A stretch of 17,391 bases of DNA from Pavlovales sp. CCMP2436. Lineage: Eukaryota > Haptophyta > Pavlovophyceae > Pavlovales. Numbering within the stretch: position 1 is the stretch's first letter; each line of letters opens with the position of its first letter. Below, in pieces: positions 7,954 to 15,869 of this stretch. The stretch lies in NCBI GenBank assembly GCA_026770615.1, contig MU631579.1, positions 130,702 to 148,092 of the forward strand. Reading direction: 5' to 3'. A program made the translations under genes and the position numbers. A model generated the notes under the pieces. The model did not search any database. It was given only the letters and a program-made list of their open reading frames with translations, and was not told the origin of the DNA.

Positions 7954-8516
7954 GCATCAAGACCCTCGCTCACACCGACCTCGTTGGACGCGGGGGCGCA
8001 CACTCACGGAGGGCAAACGGGGTGCATGCACATCCTCCCCTTGACCCGTAGGTTCCAGCCAACCGCCAACCGACCCCCCACCTCTCCTTCGGCCTTTATC
8101 CCTGCTCCGATACCAATATTGGGGAAAAGTGAGATCGAGCCTCCCGACAGCATCAGGACCCTCGCTCACACCGACCTCATGGGACGCGGGGACGCACACC
8201 CACGGAGGGCAGACGGGATGCATGCACATCCTCCCCTTGACCCGCAAGTCGCAGCCAACCGCCAACCGAGCTCCCACCTCTCAGCCCCCATCCCTGCTCT
8301 GGTACCAATATTGGGAAAAGTGAGATATCATCGGTGCCGATTTGGGGATCTTTTTCCGCGTTCACAGGCGGGCGCAGCCCCTCACTCTTCTCGTCATGCA
8401 GCCCCTCAACCCGTGTGATGGACAGAACGGCCGTCTGGTCATTTGCTTACCGACCTATCAATAACCGAAAAGCCACTTAAGGTTTCCAACCCCATGTACG
8501 ACCCGGACCCGTTTTG
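7954..8516. repeat. R4 satellite-like repeat, units 1 and 2 with flank
   Basis: Two adjacent units of about 185-190 bp begin near 7954 and 8143, each with ACCCTCGCTCACACCGACCT, GGGACGCGGGG/GGACGCGGGGG, GCATGCACATCCTCCCCTTG and a closing CCAATATTGGGRAAAAGTGA block. The second unit is followed by a flank (8328-8516) ending in AAGGTTTCCAA and GACCCGGACCCGTTTT. That unit plus flank recurs at 8815-9168. Short open frames here are explained by the repeats. Confidence 0.85.
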
Positions 8517-8814
8517 TATCCCAAAAATTGCAAATATGCCCCACGCTCTACACCCCGAAATATCAAATTTCAACTACAGAAATTAGTTGAGGCTGAATCA
8601 ATTTTAATCAACCGTTTTTAAAATGGGATAAAAAAGTCTTAAAACCCACTTCCCCGACGAGTTCGCCGGCACGACTACCCCGACCCCGCCCCGTCGACTC
8701 CGCGGACCTCGATCACAGCCCCACGAGGGGCGAGCTGGGGGCGCAGCTTATGCACGCCGCCAGCCTGCAACCCAACAATCCCGGCAGTCTCTCCCTCAGC
8801 CCCCATCCGCGCGA
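8517..8814. other. Spacer between R4 blocks
   Basis: AT-rich to about 8640, then GC-rich. No gene, RNA or inverted repeat is recognised. Confidence 0.45.
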
Positions 8815-9168
8815 GCCTCACGCCAGCGCCTTGACCCTCGCTTACTCCGACCTCGTGGGAAGCGGGGGCGCAGACCCACGAAGGGCAGGCGGGGGCGCAG
8901 GCACATCCTTCCCTCGACGCGCAAGTCGCAGCCAACCGCCACCCAGCCCCCACCTCTCCCGCAGCTCCCATCCCTGCAGTCTCTTCCACCGATACTAATT
9001 TTGGGGAAAAGTGAGACCGATACCACTTTTGGGGAAAAGTGAGATATCGGCGCCGAATTTGGGATCAGTTCACAGGCGGGGAGCAGCCCCTCACTCTCCT
9101 CACCCTGCGCCCGACCTATTGGTACCTCCTAAGGTTTCCAAGCCCTAGTCCGACCCGGACCCGTTTCT
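8815..9168. repeat. R4 repeat, diverged unit 3 with flank
   Basis: Homologous to 8143-8516: ACCCTCGCTTACTCCGACCT, GAAGCGGGGGCGCAGACCCA, the TTTTGGGGAAAAGTGAGA block here doubled (about 8999-9045), TTCACAGGCGGG, CAGCCCCTCACTCT, AAGGTTTCCAAGCCC and GACCCGGACCCGTTT. The order is the same, so the whole unit plus flank was duplicated. Confidence 0.82.
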
Positions 9169-9221
9169 AGATATTTACACACAGTATGGGGGAAGACAAG
9201 CAGTCGGCTAGACCCCTGAGA

Positions 9222-9838
9222 TGGATCCTATTCAAACCTATTCAATAGGCAAGGTACAAGCTGTCGCCATTTGTTTCTAGTTCGTTCTCCAGAGCTGAGC
9301 CTTGGAGGGTAGGGTCTCAAAAGGCAAAGAAAAAGCCCTGGCTCATCAGAACCTCCTCAAAACCTAATTAACTATTACTAATTAAATGCAGATTTTAAAA
9401 AAAATCTCCTTCTATTGAATATGCAAATTTCAGGAGGTACCAATAGGCACGAGTCAGTGGGCGCTCTGGGCGGCGTGGAGAGCGAGCGACACCCTCGCTT
9501 ATAGCTTCCAGCGTGGCCGAGGTGCAGGTGATACCGCTCATCGAGTCTCCGATGTCAAGCGGCCTTTCGGCGAGCGGCTCAGGCTCGAGCGGCAACGACG
9601 TAGAGTCATCGTCTGCCATGCCAAAAATGTCGTAATATTTCTTCAGAGAATTCACCAGGTCATAATAGGCCACTGGGAGGCCGCATCGTCAATCTGATTG
9701 AATCCTGGCTATGCACATGTCGTGGCATCCACGGCAATGTGCGGTGACCTTAGGTGTGTGACGCGCGGTGCGTTGGCTACAGCGTGCCGAACGTAGCCTA
9801 TAAAATAGGCCAAAAAGCTGGTTAATAGTCTCAGGGGT
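9222..9838 (-). repeat. R2 dispersed repeat, copy 2 (inverted relative to copy 1)
   Basis: The reverse complement follows 470-1080 end to end. On the minus strand it includes a frame reading AYYDLVNSLKKYYDIFGMAD and SLPLEPEPLAERPLDI, preceded by an in-frame TGA found at the same place in copy 1. The right-hand end, just upstream of the methyltransferase, carries a TATA-like box where copy 1 has TAGTACG instead. CCTATTGGTACCTCCT at 9115-9130 is an exact inverted match to 9432-9447 inside this copy. Confidence 0.85.
9799..9807 (+). promoter_or_regulatory. Candidate TATA box for the methyltransferase
   Basis: TATAAAATA lies 108 bases upstream of the ATG at 9915. It is the best TATA-like sequence in the upstream region and falls inside R2 copy 2. 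Transcription initiation is not shown by sequence alone. Confidence 0.4.
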
Positions 9839-9914
9839 GGGTCTAGCCGCAAGAAACTTTTCAACCCATGGCAAAAAGAAAGAGAATACCTCTTTTCAAA
9901 AACTCCACCCCAGC

Positions 9915-10928
9915 ATGGCGCCAAGCCTTCCAAGGGCACAATGTGGCACGCCAAGGGCAGCACCGCACGGGCCGGACGTGCTGGAGTACCCGCCGACCTA
10001 CCTCGCGGACATTCTCCGGCGGTGCGCGCGCGGCGAGCGGGAGTACTGCCATGTGGCAGACACAGACGCGCGCATGCCGTCCTGGGTCTTGTACAGCCTG
10101 CACGATGGCGTCCGCATCGTCACAAACGAGCTTCCCGTGGCGCTGGGTGGGGTGGGATGGCGCGTTTCTGTGGGGGCCCTCTGCCTCGCGGACTGGGTCT
10201 TGCGCCACGCTGATCTCTTCGAGGGGCGCTCAGTCCTAGAGTTGGGGAGCGGGCTCGGGGTCACGGGAATCGCGGCCGCCCACGCTGGAGCAGCTCGCGT
10301 GTGCCTCACGGACGCGCTCCCCGAGCTCGTGGGCAACTTGGAGCGCGTGATCGAGAGCAACGCCCCGATCCAGCCCGCTGCTTCGGGCACGCCGTGCGTG
10401 CTCGAGTGCTCCCTACTTGACTTTTGGGACGGCCCAGAGGGAGTCCAGCGCTGTGCCTCGCATCGCACGATGGAGGAGCACCTGCTGAGTCGCCAGGGCG
10501 CCGAATCGTCGGTCGCCACGCTACCTGCGAGCCAGCGCTTCGACGTGGTGCTCGCCGCAGAATGCTGCTATGAGCGCTACCACGCTTCAATGTTAGTGAG
10601 GACGATTGCGCGTCGACTTCTTAAGCCGAATGCGCGCGCCTATGTGCTGCAGGCAGTAAGAGAGAAGCGCCCTATGCAGAGGGGAGGGATGCTCGCAGAA
10701 GTGGTGTCGAGCGCGCGCACAGAGGGGCTGTCGCTCAAGCTCACGGCGCCGCGCTCCGGGGCCGAAGCCCCCAAGTGCATCGTCTTTTCGTCCACCGGGC
10801 CGGTGGCGGAAATTGATGAGTGGGCGGAGAGAGTGGGCGGGTCGGGCCTCGTCATGCTCGAGTTCGCGTGGGCCACTGCTGCAAATGGAAACGACGGATT
10901 TCCAGACTCGTCCCATTTGCAGCATTGA
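9915..10928 (+). CDS. SAM-dependent protein methyltransferase, Methyltransf_16 (FAM86/METTL-like)
   Basis: This 337-residue intronless frame has the seven-beta-strand methyltransferase core. Motif I is VLELGSGLGVTG (residues 107-118), which binds S-adenosylmethionine. LTD with the acidic D133 ends strand 2. LLDFW is at 167-171, and FDVVLAAECCYE at 209-220 is the (D/E)xxY-type motif seen in this family of lysine methyltransferases, with Glu in place of the more usual Asp. Upstream, GWRVSVGALCLADWVL (81-96) fits the family's pre-motif-I helix, and the N-terminus (EYPPTYLADILRR) resembles FAM86/EEF2KMT. The likely role is methylating a lysine in another protein, possibly a translation factor; the exact substrate cannot be read from sequence. 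I chose the ATG at 9915 (context CAGCATGG) because the frame extends upstream only to a GTG, not a eukaryotic start. It looks intact. Confidence 0.9.
   Translation: MAPSLPRAQCGTPRAAPHGPDVLEYPPTYLADILRRCARGEREYCHVADTDARMPSWVLYSLHDGVRIVTNELPVALGGVGWRVSVGALCLADWVLRHADLFEGRSVLELGSGLGVTGIAAAHAGAARVCLTDALPELVGNLERVIESNAPIQPAASGTPCVLECSLLDFWDGPEGVQRCASHRTMEEHLLSRQGAESSVATLPASQRFDVVLAAECCYERYHASMLVRTIARRLLKPNARAYVLQAVREKRPMQRGGMLAEVVSSARTEGLSLKLTAPRSGAEAPKCIVFSSTGPVAEIDEWAERVGGSGLVMLEFAWATAANGNDGFPDSSHLQH
10879..10922 (+). other. Perfect 10-bp inverted repeat across the last methyltransferase codons
   Basis: CTGCAAATGG (10879-10888) is the exact reverse complement of CCATTTGCAG (10913-10922), with a 24-base loop, ending four bases before the TGA. 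It could form a 3'-end mRNA stem. Confidence 0.6.
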
Positions 10929-11142
10929 ATGTTGGCTCTGGCACATAATCTATTTAAAGTGGTTACTAACTAGTGTTGGTTCCAAATTGATGGTGTGCAC
11001 CAGAATTTCACGCTTTGTCTTATGCCCAGTGGGAAACCGCGTAACGTCGCATTGAGGAACACGGCACGATGGTTACCAGCCAGCTGGAGTGCTTGCTCGT
11101 TTCATAGGGCACGCAGCGGCTCGCGGCGCGTGCTCTGCGCAA

Positions 11143-11733
11143 CTCTGGTGAGCAAAACTCGCCGTCGTCGGTGCGCACGGTGTTCCTCCATCCGACGACC
11201 AGAGCATGCCACGCCGCCAAGGGCTCGGGCGCAGGCACAAGGGTAGCAGCAGGCAGCTCGAGCTTGCTGTGGCGCGCCAGGCGCGCGAGGTCGATGACGT
11301 GAGCAAGTACGCGCCGTCGGAGCTCGAAGCGGAGGACGTCGGCGTCCCCCACGTTGTCGATTTGGTGCTCGACGAGGTGGTGGTGGACGAGGCACTCGCG
11401 GCGAAGCGCGCGCTCTCGGCGGCTTCGTTGAAGAAGGCGCGCGAAGCTACCGCCGCACGCGCCGCACGCGCCGCGCACGCCGCGCGCACCGCCGCCCGTG
11501 TGCAGGCAAGGAGGCTACCGAGTGCTCGAAGGTGCCCACCAAAAACTACAGGTGCGAAAAGTTTCCGGGCGATCGTCGGACCAGGCGGTCGTCGCCGACA
11601 TCGTGTACCGCAGGCTTCAAGCATGGTCGAAGGCAAGACCGGCAGCTACCGCCAAGGCCGTGCGCCTGTGCAAGCTGCCCATCGCGCAAAGCTGGCGAGA
11701 ACAGTCAGGCGCCAGCTTGAATCCCTACCATAA
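11143..11733 (+). CDS. Possible coding segment, both strands open, unknown product
   Basis: The plus frame from about 11143 is open past 11700. It has strong G/C at third positions and a helical, charged part (SRQLELAVARQAREVDDVSK, VVDLVLDEVVVDEALAAK, alanine/arginine-rich AARAAHAARTAARVQ). From about 11510 two other plus frames also look plausible; one ends in NSQAPA-stop, matching the R1 tail. The minus strand over 11478-11020 is open too and reads naturally (ELPAATLVPAPEPLAAWHAL, VVGWRNTVRTDDGEFCSPEL). I cannot decide which strand codes, and no family is recognised. It may be an exon or decayed element sequence. Confidence 0.28.
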
Positions 11734-11738
11734 ATATA
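11697..11738 (+). repeat. R1 tail, partial copy b
   Basis: GAGAACAGTCAGGCGCCAGC followed by TTGAATCCCTACCATAAATA matches the 3' end of the full R1 copies. The upstream part of R1 is absent. Confidence 0.75.
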
Positions 11739-11795
11739 TAAAAAGAATAAGTGTGCGTTATCTCTTATCTTATTTATGATAGGGATTCAAGCTGG
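11712..11795. repeat. 25-bp fold-back around an AT-rich 34-bp loop
   Basis: The arm 11712-11736 (starting CCAGCTTGAATCCCTA) is the reverse complement of 11771-11795 with one mismatch. The arms are R1 3' ends facing each other; the loop is AT-rich and contains TATATAAAAAG. Confidence 0.85.
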
Positions 11796-12190
11796 ATACC
11801 TGCTAAATACATTTGTATCGCCTCAGAAAACATATACGCCGTGTCCGTCCGTACAGGCTGGCACCGGCGGGTGGGCATATATAACGCATATAGCATTTCA
11901 CCCGCCGCTTCATCTAGCCCGGACTCGCGAGTGACACCTACCATTCACCGTCTCAGGTAGTCAGCGATCACTCATTCAGCGACCCCGCTGCGCCCCCTAG
12001 AGCTGTAATCATTTGGCTGCCAAGTGAACACCACCTGCCAGCTGCTGTTAATACATAACCATGCTGAACAGCTAGTAGATCTCTTCTAGGCGCTTAATAA
12101 CATTGAAATTAATTAGATCGTCATATCTTTAATTATCTTATAATGTTATGCTATGGGAGATCCATCGGCACGCGCGGTGGCGCCCAAGCC
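11796..12190. other. Spacer without a supported gene
   Basis: Mixed to AT-rich. No motif, RNA gene or repeat is recognised apart from the approach to the R1 tandem. Confidence 0.45.
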
Positions 12191-12420
12191 AGCGCAGCCG
12201 ACTAAGGCACGCAGCAGGCAATGGGCGACGCAGCGCTCAGACCAGCAAAACATTCAGAACAGTCAGACGCCAGCTTGAATCCCTATTAGAAATGTATAAT
12301 ACCAAGCTAGCGCAGCCGACTAAGGCACGCAGCAGGCAATGGGCGACGCAGCGCTTAGACTAGCACAATATTCAGAACAGTCAGACGCCAGCTTCGATCC
12401 CTATCATGCAGCAGTATAAT
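12191..12420 (+). repeat. R1 repeat, two tandem copies (c and d)
   Basis: AGCGCAGCCGACTAAGGCAC starts at 12191 and at 12309, a 118-bp period. Both copies carry GGCAATGGGCGACGCAGCGC, ATTCAGAACAGTCAGACGCC and GCTT(G/C)GATCCCTAT-type ends, and both finish in GTATAAT. In copy d the end reads GCTTCGATCCC, one base from a tRNA B-box, but no matching A-box was found. Confidence 0.88.
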
Positions 12421-12431
12421 GCTCCTTCTAC

Positions 12432-12453
12432 GGGGGGGGGGGGGGGGGGGGGG
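12432..12453 (+). repeat. 22-base poly(G) tract
   Basis: An uninterrupted run of 22 G follows the second R1 tandem copy by 11 bases. It could form a G-quadruplex, or its length could be an assembly artefact. Confidence 0.85.
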
Positions 12454-12942
12454 CAGTCTCTGAGCCCAGGAGACCCCGGGTGTCAGCGTCTGAGCGTCAT
12501 CACTCCATGGTGAGTTTATTTAGCGTCACCTCGCAGCGGTGGTACCAATAAAGCGCCGACAGAGCTCCGAGCAGGCTCGGGTTTGCTTGAAGATATAGTT
12601 TTGACGTCCGGTAGTCTGGTCAGTTCTTGCCACGTATGCGTAATTTTTATAGGGTCTCAATTTTTTTTCTTTATGCGTATAGCTGGTACATCCTAATGCA
12701 TATTTCCTGCTCTCTCACTGGCTGGCAGATATCACTCGGCCGATGGGCTGCCTGGGGGCTCCATGAGTGATCCCTGCGAGTTATTCACTCACTCAGATTT
12801 GCGGGGTCACGCCGGAAGATCAGATCAATAGTTTTTGATCATAGATCACTTTGACATCTTGCGCGTCGTTATATATTGCATGCGCTGCGACGTGCCGCAG
12901 TGCATGGCTCCTCGCCGCGCCCACCATATAGTAAAGATGTGA
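12454..12942. other. Spacer without a supported gene
   Basis: No open frame with a recognisable motif. Short AT-rich and T-run segments occur near 12640-12670. Confidence 0.45.
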
Positions 12943-13077
12943 TCGCCAGTGAGACCGCCGCCAGTGAGACCGCCGCCACACCGCCAGTGAGACCGCCGCC
13001 ACACTGCCAGCCAGTCGCCAGAGTCCCCCCACATTATATACCGCCAGTAATCCCTATCAGTAAATATACCGCCAGTT
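12943..13077. repeat. CCGCCAGT minisatellite
   Basis: Imperfect units of the type CCGCCAGTGAGACCGCCGCC repeat from 12943 to about 13000. Scattered CCGCCAGT units continue to 13077. Open frames on both strands here come from the repeat. Confidence 0.8.
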
Positions 13078-13283
13078 ATAGCGAGCTACAGCGACACAAT
13101 TGCTGCGACGAGCCCATTGTACTCCCTGTAGCGCTCCGTTGTCTGCCATCGTGGGAGGCGACGCATGCGCGGAGTGTATACCGTCAGACGTCCGTCTGCC
13201 CGGAGGCGGGGGTCTGGGGCCAGATAGCCCCAGGAAGAAGAAAAGATAAAGCTCGCCGCAGGCGTGGAGGGGTCGGAGGAGGT

Positions 13284-13300
13284 GGGGGGTGAAGCCCCCC
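13284..13300. other. G/C hairpin
   Basis: GGGGGG (13284-13289) and CCCCCC (13295-13300) pair around a TGAAG loop. Function is unknown; it is too isolated to call a terminator. Confidence 0.45.
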
Positions 13301-13309
13301 AGTAATTAA

Positions 13310-13538
13310 AAATCTAACCACGCTAGGGGCACAGGACGTGGGCGCGCACTGGCACGTAAGGTAAGGCACTCCTCAAACAAAATTACTTCAAACCTTCAAG
13401 ATATCGTCGACTACATTCCGCGTCATGAGCGCATTCAGAAACCATGGGACGCCCGCCGGCGCCTTGGCCACATTGAACAGGCGCGTGCGCGTGACGCCGA
13501 GTGGCTCTAGTGTGACACAGCGTACGCTACTCTAAGAC

Positions 13539-13577
<39 letters not shown>
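13310..13577 (+). pseudogene. 3' end of a retrocopied mRNA with poly(A) tail
   Basis: A frame without ATG is open from 13310 to TAG at 13508-13510. Its C-terminal part reads like a real protein: LQDIVDYIPRHERIQKPWDA followed by RRRLGHIEQARARDAEWL. Thirty bases after the stop comes a pure run of 37 A (13541-13577). Coding end, short 3' untranslated region and poly(A) in this order point to reverse transcription and insertion of a processed mRNA, 5'-truncated. I do not recognise the parent protein. No clear target duplication flanks it and no AATAAA precedes the A run. Confidence 0.5.
13541..13577 (+). repeat. 37-base poly(A) tract
   Basis: Uninterrupted A run, read here as the tail of the retrocopy. 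On the minus strand it is a T run 18 bases after the stop of the three-exon gene. Confidence 0.85.
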
Positions 13578-13582
<5 letters not shown>

Positions 13583-13595
13583 AGTAGGATTGGAG

Positions 13596-14392
13596 TCATA
13601 TGCCCACAGTCAGGACGGAGCGCGCTATGCGGACGCCGCGCTGCGTTGCCAATTCGCATCGCAGCGGGTTTGATGCGCGGCCGTGGGGACGCACCAATGC
13701 TCCTGCGAGGGGCGCGTCCCGCTCCGCGTCCCAACTGCAGATAAATACAATTGCGTGTCCTGGCATGGGGTAGTCGCGCTGGGGAGGGAAACGCGCGCGA
13801 GTAGCAAGGCCAGATGAGCGCAGCGTGTGCACCGCGGTAGCGTGTGCACCGTTGCCACGCGCGCATAGCACAGCGAATTGCGCACCTGCACGCACGGACG
13901 CACGTGGACGTGGGCTGCGAGTCCAGGGATGCAGCGCAGTATTCCCGGCAGCTCGAAGCGCGCAAGCATGTCGTGCACGGTACCTTCGGTCTCGTCGCGG
14001 ACTGTGTGGACCGCACCCCAGCGCAATTCTGTGGAGGTTTACGAGGTGCGGAAGTGGGCGGACAGGTGAGCGTGAGTGCTGAGCGCATGTTCCCAGTGTC
14101 ATGCGACCATGCGCATACCATCCCACTCTGATAATTGCGGGTGAGTCATGCAGAAGTGTGCCTCGATCGTTGATTAAGCGTCAGCTCAATCTCGAGAGTT
14201 GCGCGCACGAACCGTCTTTCACCTCCCACCTCGGCCGTCTCAAACGTGTGCTCGGTGGGATCAGGCGACCACTCGACCGCCGTCTGCTCACTGCTCAGCT
14301 GCAAAAGCGTCTGCGCGTGCGCAAGCACGCGTGGGTCGATGCGGAGGGTGCTGGCAAGTGACTCCGCAGGCCCACTATCGAGCGTGCCGAAC
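13596..14392 (-). CDS. Last three exons of an unrecognised spliced gene
   Basis: On the minus strand I model exons 14392-14223, 14028-13886 and 13778-13596, ending in TGA. The first intron runs from GGAG|GTGAAAG to CCTCCACAG|AATTG and joins in phase 1, giving ETAEVG then ELRWGAVHTVRDETEG. The second runs from GTGCAG|GTGCGC to TTTCCCTCCCCAG|CGCGAC, 107 bases, phase 0, giving AHVHVRPCVQ then RDYPMPGHAIVFICSWDAER. Both joins keep the frame open, and the product (about 164 residues seen) has a balanced composition. The upstream acceptor at 14393 (GTGTAG) is less sure; earlier exons would lie beyond the inverted-repeat element at 14468-14905 or are lost. I recognise no domain. The plus strand here also has donor-like sites, so the strand is likely but not certain. 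Confidence 0.5.
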
Positions 14393-14467
14393 CTACACCC
14401 GCACGGTGGATGCCGGTGCAACGTGAAGGTGAGTGTAGATGAGGTGTTTCTTGGGTGTTTCTAGCAA

Positions 14468-14905
14468 GGGGGGAAAGCCGAATAAGTGGCGTGATTCCGC
14501 ACTGGGGAGGGGGGAAAGCTGTGGGCGGGACGAGGAGGTAGACATTGTTCACCCCTGCGGGCTAAGTGTCGATATAGCTGCTGTCGAATAGAGCCCTCCT
14601 AAAAGGTTGGAGCCCACTTGGTGTGCCTCTCGTGTGCCTCTGGGATCGACAACATATGCAATGATGCTCATGGTAACTAACGTTTCCGATTCTCCGCGCT
14701 CGAGAGCAGAAAGAAAGTCACGGTTCCCGAAGGGACCCCAAGGAGCTAATTGCAGATTCGTGAAACGGAATGGGGCGCCGCCCCGTTCATGTCAATCGGC
14801 CACTTAACTCCTCGGGGTCCAACCCGGTTCGTGAGTTGCGATCCGCTGGATATATGTTATATTAAACCTGACTTTTTCGCAATTTCCCCCGGAGGCCATA
14901 GCTCA
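14468..14905 (+). mobile_element. Inverted-repeat element family T, copy 1 (degraded ends)
   Basis: Follows copy 3 (15870-16289) in order: CCGAATAAGTGGCGTGATTC, GTAGACATTGTTC, GCTGCTGTCGAATAGAGCCC, GTGTGCCTCTCGTGTGCCTC, GGTAACTAACGTTTCCGATT, GAAAGAAAGTCACGGTTCCC, GCAGATTCGTGAA, GGGGCGCCGCCCC, CCGGTTCGTGAGTT and CGCAATTTCCCCCGGA. The terminal inverted repeat is eroded at both ends. The central hairpin arms start GGGACCCCAAGGAG and end CTCCTCGGGGTCC, unlike the other copies. Confidence 0.8.
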
Positions 14906-15312
14906 GATCACCTCCGGTCAGAGGACGACCATCCTGAGCGCTTTGCCGAAGACAACAACGAAATGGGGCCAGTAATTTTTTAAATATATATATCTGCAGT
15001 AGATTCTTATCTAACTTTCTATAAAAATAAACGCCCAATAACTAACTTGCCTCTTTAACTTACATACGAACAATTCAAAATGCTATATACTGAATCCAAA
15101 CTTTCTCATATTTTAATTTTTTGTTTCGTTTTGCTAAATACTGTATCCACCAATCCCCCATTTTTGAAGGAGACCTCTTTGTTTGTTACTGATTTACTAC
15201 ACCTCACATTCAATTTCACAAATTTCTGATAAATATATAGAATAGAGCTCTCTCAGACGAATCCAGCAAGCCTAGATCGAGCTCTGTCTTCAATTATGGA
15301 GGCGCACAGTGT
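14906..15312. other. AT-rich spacer between element copies
   Basis: Distinctly AT-rich from about 14975 to 15240, with TATATATATA near 14985. No open frame or RNA gene is recognised. GAGCTC palindromes occur near 15245 and 15280. Confidence 0.5.
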
Positions 15313-15792
15313 GGTCAAATCCGAATTAGTGGCCAGTCCGGGGAAAAATTCGAAAAAAAGTCCGGTGAAAATTCCTCGGAGCAACTCAGGAACCGGAAGT
15401 GGTGCCGCGGACTTAGTTGCAGATTTGTGAATGGGGCGGTAGATTCGTGAATTAGTTGCAGATTCATGAATGGGGCGGTGGATTCGTCAATGGGGCACTG
15501 CCCCACTCACGAATCTGCAACTAACTCCGCGGCACCACTTCGGGAACCATGACTTTCTTTTCACTTCCGAACGCTGAGAATCGGCAATGTTAGTTACATG
15601 AAGTGCGTTGTCGACCCTAGGGGCACCTGAGAGGCACACGAGGTGGGCTCCGACCGTCGAGGAGGGCTCTATTTGACATCAACTATCGACACCTAGCGCG
15701 CAGGAGTATAGCTGTCCAGTGTCTACTTCGTCCCGGCTACCACTTTTCCCCTTCTCCAGTGCGGAATCGCGCCACTAATTCGGATTTCGACC
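15313..15792 (-). mobile_element. Inverted-repeat element family T, copy 2
   Basis: The reverse complement follows copy 3. Ends carry AATCCGAATTAGTGGC and its inverse. The central palindrome (15399-15538) is enlarged by a partial duplication of TTAGTTGCAGATTC(G/A)TGAAT. Its outer arms are GTGGTGCCGCGGA and TCCGCGGCACCAC. No target duplication remains obvious. Confidence 0.85.
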
Positions 15793-15869
15793 AAATTCCT
15801 AGAATGGTCGTCCCCCACTTGCGGACTGACTGGGGGTGACCGAAGCCATAGCCCGGACTGACCACTTAA

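Noticed and set aside
7564..9168. CRISPR-like array
   Set aside because: Repeats are long, imperfect and not separated by unique spacers of constant length, and the genome is eukaryotic.
9837..9914. Longer N-terminus for the methyltransferase
   Set aside because: The upstream extension would start at GTG, overlaps the R2 repeat, and has no match to the family; the ATG at 9915 has a better context.
12191..12420. R1 as a tRNA-derived SINE
   Set aside because: GCTTCGATCCC is one base from a B-box, but no A-box lies at the right distance and no cloverleaf can be drawn.
13844..14425. Plus-strand gene using donors near 14069 and 14425
   Set aside because: Donor-like GTGAGC/GTGAGT sites exist, but the exon frames they join are less natural than the minus-strand model, whose two introns keep phase. 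Kept as an alternative only.
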